64,000 nt of DNA from Heligmosomoides polygyrus polygyrus (Eukaryota > Nematoda > Chromadorea > Rhabditida > Heligmosomidae): NCBI GenBank assembly GCA_947396885.1, contig OX377202.1, positions 31,735,407-31,799,406 on the forward strand. The letters run 5' to 3'. The notes beneath the pieces were generated by a model. It searched no databases and was not told the DNA's origin. It saw nothing but the letters and a program-made list of their open reading frames with translations. Both the position numbers and the translations under genes were made by a program. Shown here piece after piece: positions 1 to 12,522 of this stretch; position 1 is the stretch's first letter, and every line of letters starts with the position of its first letter.

Positions 1-1144
1 GTCCTGTTAGGCTTAGGCAGTCGTGCATTCTGCAGCTGCGCACTAGCTCCCGTAACTATACATGACCTGCCAGACTGAAGTCAGACTGCAAAGACTGACG
101 AATGGTCGAATGGTTTGTCCCATGGGCAAAAGGAGGAGCGAGGCAGTGGGTGCAAGAGCTGTTAGCGTCCATAGCAGAGTAATCCCATACACTGATGTTC
201 AGTGAGTTCTTCTTTCCACTCGTCTCCCCAACATGCCTCCTCTGAGATTGATGCCACGTTGACCAGCTAGAACATATCCTGCAAATTCTTGGACTGGTTC
301 TTCCAAATTTGAAGATGAGCCATCTGGCCGAACAGTGAGAACGATGGCCGAGGTGGAGTGGGTCGTCGACTGTCAGCATACCAAGATCGTAACGAACGTC
401 TTTGAAATCAAACAGAACACTCTAAAAGTGTAGAAATAAGTTGCTGATAGAAAAACTCATCACGACTTTCTTTTAAAATTTATAAATAGTCTATCCCTAA
501 ATGAAAACAGCGCATGAATCTTGATAATTTTTCATTTCTTTGTTCAGAAAAAGGATATAAGAATATCATGAAGTGCAGAAGAGAGTGTTGTAGAAGAGAA
601 TGCGCTTGGTCTAGCACGTTACAATTGACTGATAGTGAACATTTGGTATGGGCGCAGCTATAGACTAGAAACTAGAAACTAAAAACATCCATATCATCAC
701 CGGGCAGCAGCTCTATTGCGGAACGATTTCTTAGGCCGTCCAAGAGAGGAGAGTCGGAGCAAGCGAAGTGTCGAGCACTCAACGCAGACCAGGTAGCGGG
801 GCGCTCTAACTCAGACATTCTATCTTGACGAGCCGCACGCAAAACCCCTAGGAGCTACCAGTGATTCGGCTTGAGTTGCTTTCCCTCCATCACTTTACTA
901 AAATACACTATTATCGCTTTGCCACTCCAGCTGCTGCCCTCTTGCTGTTGTGCTGCGCGATATTCGTGTCTTCGCGATGTTCTCGTTGCCTACTCTCCAG
1001 CATTCTGTGACATTTAATCGTTTTTAACTGCAAATATTTCCTACTTTCTGAGAACGCTCACAATGCGATATGACGGTAGCAACAACGACGAGTGGGATGC
1101 AGAATAAAGAACACTACACTACTGTTAAGCTCACAGAAAACTTA
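1..1144. other. No gene recognised
   Basis: I see no supported gene or recognisable transposon here. A 107-codon minus-strand ORF at 56-379 has no family motif and no nearby splice or poly(A) context, so I do not call it. Confidence 0.5.
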
Positions 1145-1192
1145 TTTGGTATTAGAAAGCACTCGACTATTCGAGTGCTTTCTAATACCAAA
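1145..1192. repeat. Perfect 22-bp inverted repeat (hairpin)
   Basis: The arms 1145-1166 and 1171-1192 are exact reverse complements over 22 bases, with a 4-base loop (CTAT). The left arm begins TTTGGTATTAGAAAGCAC. It is not flanked by recognisable transposon ends. It could be a small fold-back element or a structured RNA; the sequence alone does not decide. Confidence 0.9.
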
Positions 1193-2586
1193 CTTTTTCA
1201 AACATTCGATTTCGACTGTAGTCAAAAAAAACGTGACTGATTACTCGTGTTCAGGTGTATTCGAAAAACGCGATTTCGTGATGAGTCGAGCTCGCGATTT
1301 TTTGAATGTTCGTATTTGAATGCTCAAATTCTATGGAGAATTATCCAAATACCCAATCGAGTAGGCCATTCGAGCATAACTGCAGCGCCAGTAATATGGC
1401 TATATCCGAAACACTCTTAGAATAGGTATTACATTGATCGTCACTATATATTTACAATTATATAAATGAGTTGGTCTGTAGCCGACAACTAGGTATTACT
1501 TACCAGGGAATGCCGTCAGCTTCCCATGGAACTTCGGATTGAGACCTCTATCACGTGAAAGAGCTCCAGACGCTGATCACAGATATGTAGACCAAATTTG
1601 CTAAATGGATCTCCTAAGCGAGTTATGGCCGGCGGAAGCCGCGATGTCTTCCATGTGTTAGGCGCGCTCAATAAGCGTTGGGCGCAGTATTGCGCGGTAA
1701 TCAGCGGCTCGGCTATCAGCGCCGTCGGTTAGAAGCTGCGGCACGTGCTAGCCCGTTGTTTCCTTGAGGCTTAATACCTGTTAATAACTAAATTGATGAG
1801 CCATCACCCACGTTTGAGGTACTCTTATGGTTAAGAAGGCACAAGCACAAGATCTTTCAAAATTCTGCTGCAATTTTATTTTTGGTTGTTCCGTGGACAT
1901 TTTTTGCACTCATTTCGTGTTCCAATAAGAACACAAACCGCCCTATGAAGAGGCAAGTCACACAAACTGATGACCGTAACGCCTTCCAAAATCCAAAAAG
2001 TTCGGATTTGAATATATAAAACCTTGTGTTGTAATACTTATTTTAGATAACCGAATTCTCAAAATTTCAAGAAATAGGATTTTAATGTATTTGGCTCCAA
2101 ATATTCAAGAAACCGCTGCTTTCGAATGTGACTGAGACTGTAGTCGCATTCGCATATTGAAAAAGGAGATAGAAGAAAGAAATACAGAGAAACGATACTT
2201 CTCGAGTACACTCGAAATCAAACGCTCGAAAAATTTCTGAGAGCAACAGTAAAAGTAGGACTACAGTAAAAGTCAACACGGATTTAAGCAAAGATATAAC
2301 AAAAACGACAAAAGGACAAATATTAACAAAATAAAGAAATACGGCAAGACATGAGATACTGCAACACCTTAAGGAAACGGGATTCGAGAAGCACTGGTGA
2401 GACCTTCGAGAAAGAGGTGGGAGTGAGAAGGAAATAAGCTTGAAGAGATAGCAGTTCTCTGTCAGTTTCCTCGCGACTAGAAAAGGCTGCTATTAGTGGG
2501 GCCAAAAGTAATGAGACACCCCATGCTGTGTTCATATATCTCGTGGCTGGAGTCTGGTTCTGTGCTTATCGTATTTATATGTTTGT
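1193..2586. other. No gene recognised
   Basis: Low-complexity, ordinary non-coding sequence. The short ORFs here show no motif, and I found no exon with paired splice sites. Confidence 0.5.
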
Positions 2587-2734
2587 ATGCTACTTACTGA
2601 AGCCCATGTGAGAAGTTACCACTTCCGCCCTTTCCTGAAGCATGCCAAAACCCCAGTCTGTCTCATGCCGAAACCCCGGTCTGACGAGTCGACCTGTGTC
2701 GCGCAAATCTCGCCCAATTCCCAAACCCGAGCAG

Positions 2735-3300
2735 CCTGGGCTCAATATTCACGCAAGATGAGAAGTACATCTTATACCTTAACCCTGCCAGGCAGCGAGT
2801 CTGGGTGAGGCCTGGTGACCTGTTACCGACCTTCGTTCTGCGAAATGTTCACGGCGAGAAGCACCTTTGGAGCTTTTGGTCTGTGCCCATGGATCGATTT
2901 ACCGGAAGCTGTTTCCCAAGAGCACTAGGATGAACTCCAATCCAAGGTCATGGTGAGCGAAATAGAAGAGACGAGCCGGCGACTCGCTCTTATTCATTCG
3001 CAGCGCTTCAAGAAGGTTCTCCTCTTCGACAACGCCGGTCCCCATCGGGAACAAGTAACCACGGATAAGCTTGGCCAGCTGGGCTACGTTCACATGCCTC
3101 ACCCACCGTATTCGCCGGACATCTCTCCATGCGACTACCACTACTTGAGCCTACAGGACTTCCTGGTCGGAAGGGACACAAGAACCCAAGCAGTCCTTGA
3201 CAACCATATCGAGCAGTTGATCAACACCAGGCCCAAGCAGTTCTGGAAGGACGGGATCAGGAAGTTGGCTGAGCGATGGCAGCAAGGTCATTGCCCTTAA
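2735..3300 (+). pseudogene. Mariner transposase remnant (D34D, C-terminal half)
   Basis: This is the catalytic half of a mariner-family transposase, the enzyme that cuts and pastes the element at TA sites. Around 2757-2900 a frame reads DEKYILYLNP followed by RVWVRPGD, matching the first catalytic block. From 2950 a 116-codon frame carries LLFDNAGPH and then HPPYSPDISPCDYHYLSL. From the D of FDNAGPH to the D of SPCD there are 34 residues, the mariner D34D signature. The N-terminal DNA-binding half is missing or decayed, and the two blocks lie in different frames, so the copy is dead. An A/T-rich mariner-like 3' end and a 12-base C tract follow. Confidence 0.85.
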
Positions 3301-3384
3301 TGGCAAATACATTCCTCAGCATCGTTGAGTTGTAATTGAGTTCTAAAGAAATAAAGATTTTTTCAATTTGTCTCACTACTTTTG

Positions 3385-3396
3385 CCCCCCCCCCCC
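3385..3396. repeat. Poly-C tract, 12 bases
   Basis: An uninterrupted run of 12 C, which is a G tract on the minus strand. One of five such mononucleotide C/G runs in the window. Confidence 0.95.
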
Positions 3397-3400
3397 AAAT

Positions 3401-6240
3401 AGAAAAACGAAACAGGATGTGATATGGAAACCAAGAAAAGTGAGATTCATGGCGAAAGCACGATAATCGAGAAGACAAAGAGAAAGAAGGCCTACTCGTC
3501 AGGACTCGTCCCTTCCCTATTCGCTGTCATCCTGCTGGACAAGTCTGCAAGTGTATCCTGCGATCAGAGTAGACGATTTTGACGCTATAAAGAATGATAA
3601 TGATATTAAAGTGATATCCAGACCATAAATTATTTTCACGTTCAGACCGCGTAGTATCGTCCACCAGTGCAAAGCTAGGGTGGCTTATCCTAGGACTTAA
3701 CCAACACAATATCAGATACACAGCAGGATTGTTCACTAAATAGCAGCTACACTTTCATCTTCCCATTCCCGTTAGTGCACCATTAAAAGTAAGAAAGAAA
3801 GATTCAATCTTCTCCAATCTTGACCTCTTCCTTGAAGACACGTAGTAACAGCGATTTCCTACTTCTGTTTATAATTAAATAGATGTGGATCGAAAGTTGT
3901 ATTCAGGCTGGACCAACCAACCTTTCCTCCAAGTCTAAGTCTTCGTTCCTCCGTTTCCTTAATTCTCTCCTGTGGAAGAAGAAAATACATGTGTGGTTCC
4001 CATTACTTCAGCAAATAGCAACCATACTTCTGTAGCAGCTGGGCAAGAATGGCACCTTACGAAAGACAGTAGAATCCTCAATTGCAAGTTGGATGTTCCG
4101 TTAGAGTCATTGAGTAGTGAAAAATAAAAAAGGTTCCCCAACTGCCACGCGTAAAACTAGAATGCATCCCCGGAAAAGAATAATAAATATCTAATAAAAT
4201 AATTAAATAAATAAATAAAAGAAATTTATTATCAGCGACAGGTAGAAAATCAACCACATTCAAGTCAAAGCAATGGCCGATCTACACTGTATAACAGGAG
4301 TTCCTTAAGAAGACACACTTGTTTCCATGAACAGGGAACAAAAGCTTCCTCAAGAATTAAAAAATGCTAGAATTAAAAGATACCGCCTACGCGGTTCTTC
4401 CTAGAAGCAATCGAGTTGCTGACCTCCTGACTTCCTGATTTCTTGTTCTGATGGAATACCGTTAAAAAAACTTGCTACCACATTGTTTACATACTCTCTT
4501 GCATTACAATTAGGGGACCTAGGTTGCCATGGATGAGTTCCGATGGGTCTTCACCATCCTGACGATTCAGCTCCTGGTACACATCGTAGTTTGGCTGTTC
4601 CTTGCTTGTTATTGCCATATTCCGCAAGATACAACAACAAACAATTATGTCTGCAACATTTTCCAGATCGTAGCTAAAGCATTAGTGTCATAATTCTATA
4701 TTGAGTATTAACGCATCACTTGCCTGCATTCTCCATGAAGTATATGGAACTGCCGTCCAAAGTCACAAAGAATTGTTAAGTTCGTGATTGAGCACTGCAT
4801 ACCGCGTTTTCGCTTTTCATTTTTCGTATGAGATCCTAAGCTTGAAGTAGAAACTCTTCTGAACCAAAAGAAGCATCACCTATAATGAATGGTTCATTCC
4901 AGCTACTTGGCGTTCAGCTGTTCACGCAAATGCGGCGACATGAAGGCTAATCGAGGGCAGACCCTGACTACTTCTCCGGAATCCACCTAATCTTTCCTTC
5001 AAAGTTCACTGCGATTCGCCCGTTTATGCATTGGTACCCTTTGCGACACACGAAATCTCGTTAATGGAAGATCTTTGGACGCAGCAATTTGCATCGTCCA
5101 TGACTTTCTAATTCCAGTAATCCTGTACTTCATAAAAAAAGCGTGTCTTATTTCTCTGCAATCTTCAGTGTTCGGCTACGTGATGTACTGACGGTCAAAT
5201 TTCACGATTGCCTTCACGAAAGGAGCTAAATCACGAGAAACTGTTGCCTGATGACAGGCGGTGACTCTAACTGCGTCGCACTGCGTGGCATTGGGACCAA
5301 ACAAATGAACATTCAAAACCCCTTGCTTGGCAACAATCGCGTTCATACCTCTTCCGTGGCACCTCTACAATATTTATTGCCTCTCAGTTTTATTGTGTAT
5401 CGTCTTCAAAAAAGTACACTTCAAAAAATAGAGCATCAATAGGAGAATGAGGAAGAATGTATTGTAGACTCCAGAATACAAAGCAACGAAAGAACTCATA
5501 GTGGCAACCGAACTGTATCAAATCGCAGCAACTGTACTGTACTATTTTGCTCGAAAAAGAAATCGAAAATTCGAATTGAAATCAAATAGGCCCATCTAAG
5601 CTACGTGTGCCAAAATGACCCGCATCTCGAAATTCCCTCTCTGCACAGCTCAAGCCGTGAAGGACATTGCTGCGCTCCCCTGAGGTGCTTGGAGGACACG
5701 GTTGCGTTCCTTCGTTCACCTGAGCAGTCGAAAAAGAAAAACGAAAATCAAGAATTCTGTTGCCAGGACAACCTAGCATTCCAACCCAACAAATCAACAT
5801 ATACAAACCTAACATATCGACCACCTTCATCCAACCTAGCATTCTTTCCGGGCATCCGACATTAAGATCGAGTAGCGCTTTCCTTTCAGGAACTCTCTTC
5901 GAACAGCTATGCTTTCCATATTACCCTTCATTAGGGCAACTGACGAGACTGATGGAGAACGTTATTAAAACGCCCCAACACACAGTATTACTGGCAAGCA
6001 TTACCTGTTGGCTTCCGAAAGAAGCGTTTTGGGCACTGGGCGCCTCTTCCCCTCAGGTTGATTTTGTTCATCCTACAAAGAACGGAATAGGGATTTGTTG
6101 CTCCTGTGAAACGGAGTCAACATCAGCAAAAATAAGCTTTTGCCCAACTTCCTTCCAGCTGTCGACACCATTTAGCAAGGGCTTTTCATTCAACCTTTCA
6201 AGGGCTTTTTATGCATTGCAGATAATAATGGTAAACGCAG
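3401..6240. other. No gene recognised
   Basis: No convincing exon or transposon. An A/T-rich stretch with repeated AATAAATA occurs near 4186-4222. A 182-codon ORF at 5760-6308 has biased, low-information composition and runs into a dispersed repeat, so it is not called as a gene. Confidence 0.45.
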
Positions 6241-6440
6241 TGTGCCACCTCTGCAGCGCCATCTTTCCTTTTATAAAAACTGCTTCTAGAAGCATCTCGA
6301 ATCGCTAACCGTGATTTCAATAGTAGTCGAAAAACACACCCGCTAATGCATTACCGCACCGCTTAAGAATGTTGATTTCGACCCGTAAGTTCTGATCGAC
6401 TCGCCTTGGGAACCGAGGAGCGACCCCGCGCGAAATTACC
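6241..6440. repeat. Dispersed repeat, copy 1 (inverted relative to 11690-11885)
   Basis: This stretch matches the reverse complement of about 11690-11885. Shared blocks include GTGCCACCTCTGCAGCG, CTTCTAGAAGCA and TTTCGACCCGTA, in the same order once one copy is inverted. Divergence is substantial. It is probably an old, unidentified transposon family. Confidence 0.6.
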
Positions 6441-7740
6441 TCTTCTGTCAGATCTGCAACGAACTTTTTTCGCATTTGGCAGGAGGCATCAGTATATAGT
6501 TCCTGAATTGTATTACGCTCATTAAAGGAGTAACAACGTAATTAGCACAACAGTATATTCACAAATTAACGACAAAAAAACTCTGCCTGTATAGTTGCCG
6601 ATCCACATTCCACATACGTCTCGATTCTCTGCTCCTTCTCTGGTGCAGGCATTCCCTGAAATCATACGTGAACGATTAAATACCGCAAGACGAACCAAAA
6701 ACTAGACGAAGAAAACGAGAGAATCTTAATAACAGACTTGAAATATGTGAGAAACCGACAATTGCCGCGCCGTCATCGATTTCTCCTGCGTCTCTACCCT
6801 ACTCTGCTATCTCTACCAACCCAGGGAACGCCCCGGAGAGCGGAGATCTGCATAAGGGCTCTAGCATGCTCCCGCGGCACGTCCACTCACGGCAATCGTA
6901 AGGAGTTACAATCTTATAACAGAATGTAATCAGTAATAGTTCCGCTTCCATTAAAAAATACTGGGAAGAGACAACGTTTGGGGATGCAGCCGCGGCTCTT
7001 TCATCCTTCACGATATGGGGCGCGAAAACGCCGGGTATGATTCCTGAGTTCCGACGCTCCTACACGACTTCAGGCCTATGGTAAAAGCTTCATGCAGACA
7101 TTGCAGCGGGCATTGAGCAGTGGATCCACTGCAGGTCGTGGAACTACGCCGCAGCGGCAGTGAGGAATGCCTAAGCTTATTCCTCGCTGCCACTGCCGCT
7201 GTGGGAGCGACCGGCAGCACTGCGGTAGTGGGAATATGCACACCTCCGTCGCTTACGCCTATGTATAACTTCAGGGAATGACTACACCAGAGAAGGAGCA
7301 GTGGATCGAGAGGTATGTTGAACGTAGATCTGCAACCATAGAGGTAGTCTTTTGTTATTATTCTTATTATTTATGTTTGTTGTGCTCGTTATGTTTTTTA
7401 CTGTTTGGTAGACGACACAATGTACCTTCGAGAGAATCCTTTTTTGCCGAACCAGGCTATACTTTGTGATCAGCCTTAGGCGCTCGCTCAGTACGCCGCA
7501 TTTTACTCGCCCTCCACATCCCATCAGTATCTTGTTGCTATGGTGCACTTCTAAGCACAATACCTTTATTTTGCATTCCATATATTGCTCTAAGAGACGA
7601 GCTTCTATGAGCCGTGAAATAGAAGAGAAGCGGAGGAAGGAACATCACGATTCATACTATCTGATCAGGCAAACCTACATACCAACTTATTAGAATAACG
7701 AAGTACTTAAATAATTCATATAATCACTACTACCACGGAT
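6441..7740. other. No gene recognised; imperfect hairpin near 7150-7205
   Basis: No supported gene. Around 7150-7205 CAGCGGCAGTG..AGGAAT is followed by ATTCCTC..CACTGCCGCTG, giving a bulged inverted repeat. The overlapping ORFs on both strands are probably by-products of this GC-rich patch. Confidence 0.45.
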
Positions 7741-7750
7741 CTCCCTCGAT

Positions 7751-7770
7751 AGAGAGCCTTCGGGCTCTCT
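7751..7770 (+). repeat. UUCG-capped hairpin at the 5' end of the RTE LINE
   Basis: AGAGAGCC, then TTCG, then GGCTCTCT: an 8-bp perfect stem with a C(UUCG)G tetraloop, a very stable RNA fold. It lies at the apparent 5' boundary of the LINE, so it could belong to the element's 5' UTR. Confidence 0.85.
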
Positions 7771-8280
7771 TGCTAAGAGGGATCTCGGGCCGCTTGTCGC
7801 AGGGCCACGTGGCGCGTCCCCGGGTGGTGAATAGGGGAATTAAACGCGAACCAAATGCGACCGTGTACTGGGATGCAGGGATGGACTCCTTGCTCCTGCT
7901 GTGTCAGGTCGACGCGTTCCTTGTGCGTGGGATCGGCATGTTCATGTACATTGTGCGTGGATGTGTCCATGACTGTGCGGATCGTAACTGTGTCAGCCCG
8001 GCCAAAGCTCTCGGTAGACTGGGAGGGCAAGTAAGGCGATTCGAGGCCGCCTTAAGTCTCGCCCCGTCCCTTCGGGCAGTCTGGCTGGCTGCCCGGAGTT
8101 CTTCGCCCGCACAACAGAGCCCGACTAGCTACCCGTGTGTACTCCAGTCAAAAACAGCACCACTAAAGGGCTCATTCCCTAGACTCCGAAAGAGCCCCAT
8201 TTCTGCAGCGATGGGAAGGACGGGTACGGAGAGGCTGCTAAAATCTCATGGCCTAACCAGGCTGCGCAAACTGAGAAGGA

Positions 8281-10990
8281 TTAGGATAATGATCTGTACT
8301 TACAACGCCCGCACGCTCGCATCGGAAGCATCCGGTGAGGGCCTGATGATGCAAGCCAGGAAGATCAAGTACGGCGTCATCGGACTTACCGAGACGAGAA
8401 GACACCACCCCCTACACACCGCCTACGACTCCGGAGAAGAACTGAAGCGATGTGGCTCCATGCCAGCCTTGACTGTATTCGTCGCGTATGCCCCAACATC
8501 CGACTACGACGGCGAAGAGGTCGAAGCCTTCTACGTGGAGCTGGAAAAGTTCTATAAAGAAGATCACATCTTCCACAAGGTGATCGTTGGCGACTTCAAC
8601 GCTAAGATCGGACTGCGAAGGTCGCCGGAAGAACTTCACACCGGAACCCATGGTTTGGAATGGAACGAGAAAGGTGAAAGGCTGTCTGAGTTTATCATGT
8701 CGACCAAGACCATCCGTGGAAACTCACAGTTCCAGAAGCCTCCCTCCCTATGATGGACCTGAGAAACCCACGGTGGCCAGTTCCACAACGAGATCGACCA
8801 AATCAACTTCAACCGCATGTATTGCCTGACCGACGTTTCCGTTGTCCCCAAGTTCTACACGGGATCGGGCCACCGCCTCCTTCGCGCAAGGTTCCGCTTT
8901 TCGCGTCAAGGGGAGAAGGCCGTGAAGTTTAAGAAGAGGAATCCCAAAACGACCATCAACTGGGACCTCCACACCTCTCTTGTCGGCCTTTGGGAAGATA
9001 CCGTTATGGACAACATCGACGAGGAATACGACCACTTCGTGCACTATCTCCGCGATAGTGCTAAGGGAGCCGAGAGCTTGAAGATCACCAAGAGACGTCT
9101 GCCTCCGGAAGCTCGAGCTGATATGCCAGCGTGGAGCAGCACGAGCGTCAGGCAACTACCAGCTGACGTCCGAGCTTGCGAAGCTATGCAGAGCAGCGAT
9201 AAAGGAGGATCTTAAGGAGAGAAGGGCGGAAGTGTTGGCTGAAGCAGAGGGAGGGTTGAGCATCCGCAATGCCCGCCGGAACTTCGCCAACTTCAAGACC
9301 AAGATGACCTTTCTCCGACGTCCTGACGGAACCGTCACCTCTTCCAGAAGGACCATGGAGAAGGTCATCCACGACTTCTACTCCGATCTCTTCTATAGCC
9401 ACGTCCACCTGCCCCCATGCCATCTTCCGCAGGATGGATACGTCGTCCCCTCTGTTCTCCCTTCGGAGATCAGAGGGGACGACGTATCCATCCTGACACG
9501 CCATCTCGTCGGTGAAGAAACGTATAGCACCTGGTCCCGACAGGATGAGGCCTCAACACCTGAAGAATCTCCCGACAACGCTCATCAACACCTTGGCGCG
9601 CCTCTTCACACGCTACCTGTCGAAGTGCACTGTTCCATCTTACAATTAGTGGAAGACCATCGAGACCGTCTTGCTGTACAAGAAGGGAGACGTGCACGAC
9701 ATTGGCAACTATCGCCCGATCTGCCTGTTCTCCGTAGTCTACAAGCTGTTCACTCGAGTGATCCTGAATGGGATCAGCAGAACGCTGGACGAAGGACAGC
9801 CATGCGAGCAAGCAGGATTTCGGAGAGGATTCAGCACGATCGACCACATACACACCATTACGAAGCTCATCGAAGTGTAGCGAGAGTACAAGCTGCCGCT
9901 GTGCCTTACGTTCGTCGACCTAAATAATTCATTCGACTCCGTCGAGACTGAAGCGGTATTCGAAGCCCTGCTCAGGGCGTTCCCACTCAGTACATCAGAG
10001 TCCTTCGAGAGCTGTACAGTGGATTCACGACCAAGATCTCTCCATACTACAACGACGTCGTCATCGACGTGAAGAGAGGGGATCGTAACGGGGATAACAT
10101 ATCCCCGAAGCTCTTTAGCGCCACCCTCGAAAACGTCATGCGCGAACTAGAATGTGAAGACATGGGAGTGAAAGTCGACGGCTGGCAACTACATCACTTC
10201 GCTTCGCTGACGACATCGTGCTCATAACACCGAGCATCAGCCAGGCGGAGCCAATGCTGGCCGACTCCGATTGTGTATATGGAAACGTTGGACTGCAGCT
10301 GAATCTTACAAAGACGATGTTCATGAGGAACGGACAAGTTTCTCACGCCCCATTCTCGCTCAACGAACATTTCCGAATGCTCCAGCTACGTGTATCTGGA
10401 TCGCGAAGTCAATGTGGCCAACGATCTAGCGCCAGAGCAGAGCAGGAGGAAACGAGCGGCTTGGGGAGTTTTCAAGAGCGTCGAAGAAGTGAAGAAAACG
10501 AAGAACGTCCGACTCCGTGCCCACCTATTCGACTCCACTGTTCTTCCTGCCCTAACATACACCTCAGAGACCTGGGCTATACGAAAGCAGGATGAACACG
10601 CGAGCGTCGCGCAGCGTGGAATCGAGAGGACGATGCTCGGAGTGACACGACTCACGGAAGTGAGAGAAGGTCCCCGGAGTTCCGAGCTTCGCCGACGTTC
10701 GATGATCAGAGACGCTGTCGCATGGGCCAAGTCGTCAAAAATTAGGTGGGCCACGTAATGCGCTTCGCAGACACCGACTGGATGTCACCGACTGGATTCC
10801 GCGGGATGTCAAGAGAACACCAGGATGACCACTAACGCGTTGGTCGGTCGGGCTTCTCCGTGAAAGCCCTGAACGAACGGAATGACGCGCTCCGTGTAAC
10901 TCGAGCGATGAGGACCCATTGGAGCACTTTGGCACGCGACAGGGACGAATGGAGATGCTGCTGGCGCCCGCTCGAACAAGTCGATGATCA
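8281..10990 (+). pseudogene. RTE LINE ORF: endonuclease and reverse transcriptase, frameshifted
   Basis: The frame at 8281-8753 encodes the endonuclease region: TYNARTL, GLTETRRH, FVAYAPTS and the catalytic block VGDFNAKIG (about 8584-8612). Reverse transcriptase motifs follow in shifting frames: YKKGDVHDIGNYRPICLFS (from about 9677), QAGFRRGFSTIDHIHT, FADDIVLITPS (about 10203) and a YLDREVNVANDL region (about 10390). The frame changes near 8740, 9215, 9670, 9900 and 10200, and a stop interrupts at 9880. Part of the endonuclease between GLTETRRH and FVAYAPT appears deleted. The coding content is that of an RTE-clade protein; this copy cannot make one. Confidence 0.85.
9431..9494. repeat. 24-bp perfect inverted repeat inside the LINE
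   Basis: 9431-9454 and 9471-9494 are exact reverse complements, separated by 16 bases. The duplicated block is AGGATGGATACGTCGTCC and onward. This is unexpected inside a coding domain and suggests a local inverted duplication, for example by template switching. Confidence 0.9.
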
Positions 10991-11105
10991 ACGGGACGAC
11001 AGGTGATACAGGTGATAATTACTAAACTAAGCGCATGTCTAATAATAAGGCAGGGGTATCTCTTCAGCTGCTGACTGCTATAGAGTATAGCGAACCATGA
11101 CGTCA

Positions 11106-11185
11106 ATCTACTTATAATAATATATTATAATAATAGATAATAGTATATTATAATAGTATAATAGTGTATTATAATAATATATAGT
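11106..11185. repeat. TA-rich simple repeat (LINE 3' tail)
   Basis: Irregular repeats of TATTATAATAATA and variants directly follow the LINE 3' region. This fits the short tandem repeat tail of RTE elements. Confidence 0.8.
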
Positions 11186-11190
11186 AGGAA

Positions 11191-11689
11191 ACCTATATTG
11201 ATGGCTTTAACTTAAAACGTTGGGGTAAATTCTCTTGATGGTGATGATTTCTTGATGGAGCGAATTAAAAATATAATGTGCCCTTGTTTCTGAATTGATT
11301 TCTAATAGTGTGCATATATTAGGCCAGGTTCTGACTCAATAATTAGAAAAAGAGGAAAATATAGTTCTCTGTGAGATTGCTACGGAAAACGCAGTGGATG
11401 AAAACAATCATAGGTGGACGTTGACTTCAAGGAGGAAAAACCTACGCTACGAGTAGCTTGCATTTACTTTCATTAGCAACGAGATGCTGTATAAAACTAG
11501 TAGCATTCTAGAGTAAAGATGTACCGTTTTCTACTCGCAAGAACAAGGTCACTCTTATCGTTATATCAATAACTATGACGTATACCATTGCACAACTTCA
11601 GGAGGTCGTAATTGAATAACGGTACGCATTGCTACCTTAGTGAGCTCAGTACCGGTGCGGAACTGCTTACCGATTGTTCCTATCCGGTG
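11191..11689. other. No gene recognised
   Basis: Non-coding sequence between the LINE tail and a dispersed repeat. No exon or transposon motif was found. Confidence 0.45.
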
Positions 11690-11885
11690 CGACGCTTGGA
11701 GTCGCTCTTTGGTCCTCAAAGCGGATCGACTAGGAAATACGGGTCGAAATCAAAGATGTTAAGCGCTGCAGTAATGCCGTGGTAGGTTTATTTTTCAACT
11801 GGTAGTGACATCACCAGCATCGATTCGAGATACTTCTAGAAGCAGTTTTTAAAATTGGAAAGATGCTGCAGCGGAGGTGGCACGA
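11690..11885. repeat. Dispersed repeat, copy 2 (inverted relative to 6241-6440)
   Basis: Inverted match to 6241-6440, including ACGGGTCGAAATCA, ACTTCTAGAAGCAG and GGAAAGATGCTGCAGCGGAG. A further 600 bases up to 12520 contain nothing I can name. Confidence 0.6.
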
Positions 11886-12522
11886 TGCCATTGCCACTAT
11901 TACCTAAAATGCAAAAAAGGTCTTCAAAATTCTCAAGAAAAGCCCATGCTAAATGACATCGGCCACGGGAACGAACTTGAGCAAAAGCTTATGTTTGCAC
12001 TGGTGATATTGACTCCTTTTCCTATGAACAGTCCCTGTTCAGTTCTTCTTAGGAGGTTGAACAAACGCAACCTGGGCGGAGTTGTGATCATGACATCGTA
12101 AAGGATTGCAAGTCTTGGCGAATGACTTTGTAAACCGTTCGCTCGTTTCGTCTTCCTGCAGCGGACGACTGAAATGGGTAAAAATCCGTCACACAAGGGG
12201 AGCCTGCATCTTCGCACTGCTATAACATTGTTTCTTCATAAGCTACACCGCTGCGCTTTAAGCGTCTAGAACATTTCCCTGCCTACAAAATCCACAACCC
12301 ACAGCTGGAAAGATTCGGACATAACGGAATTGCCGTTGATCAAAACACGCATGCGTAAATAATTTAGCAGTAAACGTGGAACAACCGGCTTATGCTTAGT
12401 TCGGCGTAATTGAACGCATCAAAGGCAAAAGAAAATAAGAGGCGAAACTAGAAAGCCCGAGAAGAGGTAGAAAATTGCCAAAGCTTCACCCAACGTGGTT
12501 ATTTGGGGAGCTAGATCACGTA

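Larger units (their letters stand above)
7741..11190 (+). mobile_element. Near full-length, degenerate RTE-clade LINE
   Basis: A non-LTR retrotransposon copy in the order 5' leader with a UUCG hairpin, apurinic endonuclease-like domain, reverse transcriptase, conserved RTE C-terminal region, and a short A/T repeat tail. Such elements copy their RNA into DNA at a nick made by their own endonuclease. The 3' tail (about 11110-11185) consists of TATTATAATAATA-type repeats, as expected for RTE elements. GC content is visibly higher than in the flanks. Several frameshifts and an internal rearrangement make it non-autonomous. Confidence 0.85.

Noticed and set aside
5760..6308. 182-codon + strand ORF
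   Set aside because: No motif, compositional oddities, and overlap with a dispersed repeat at its 3' end; no start context or splice signals.
8412..9504. Minus-strand and alternate-frame ORFs across the LINE
   Set aside because: Shadows of the RTE coding strand caused by its high GC content.
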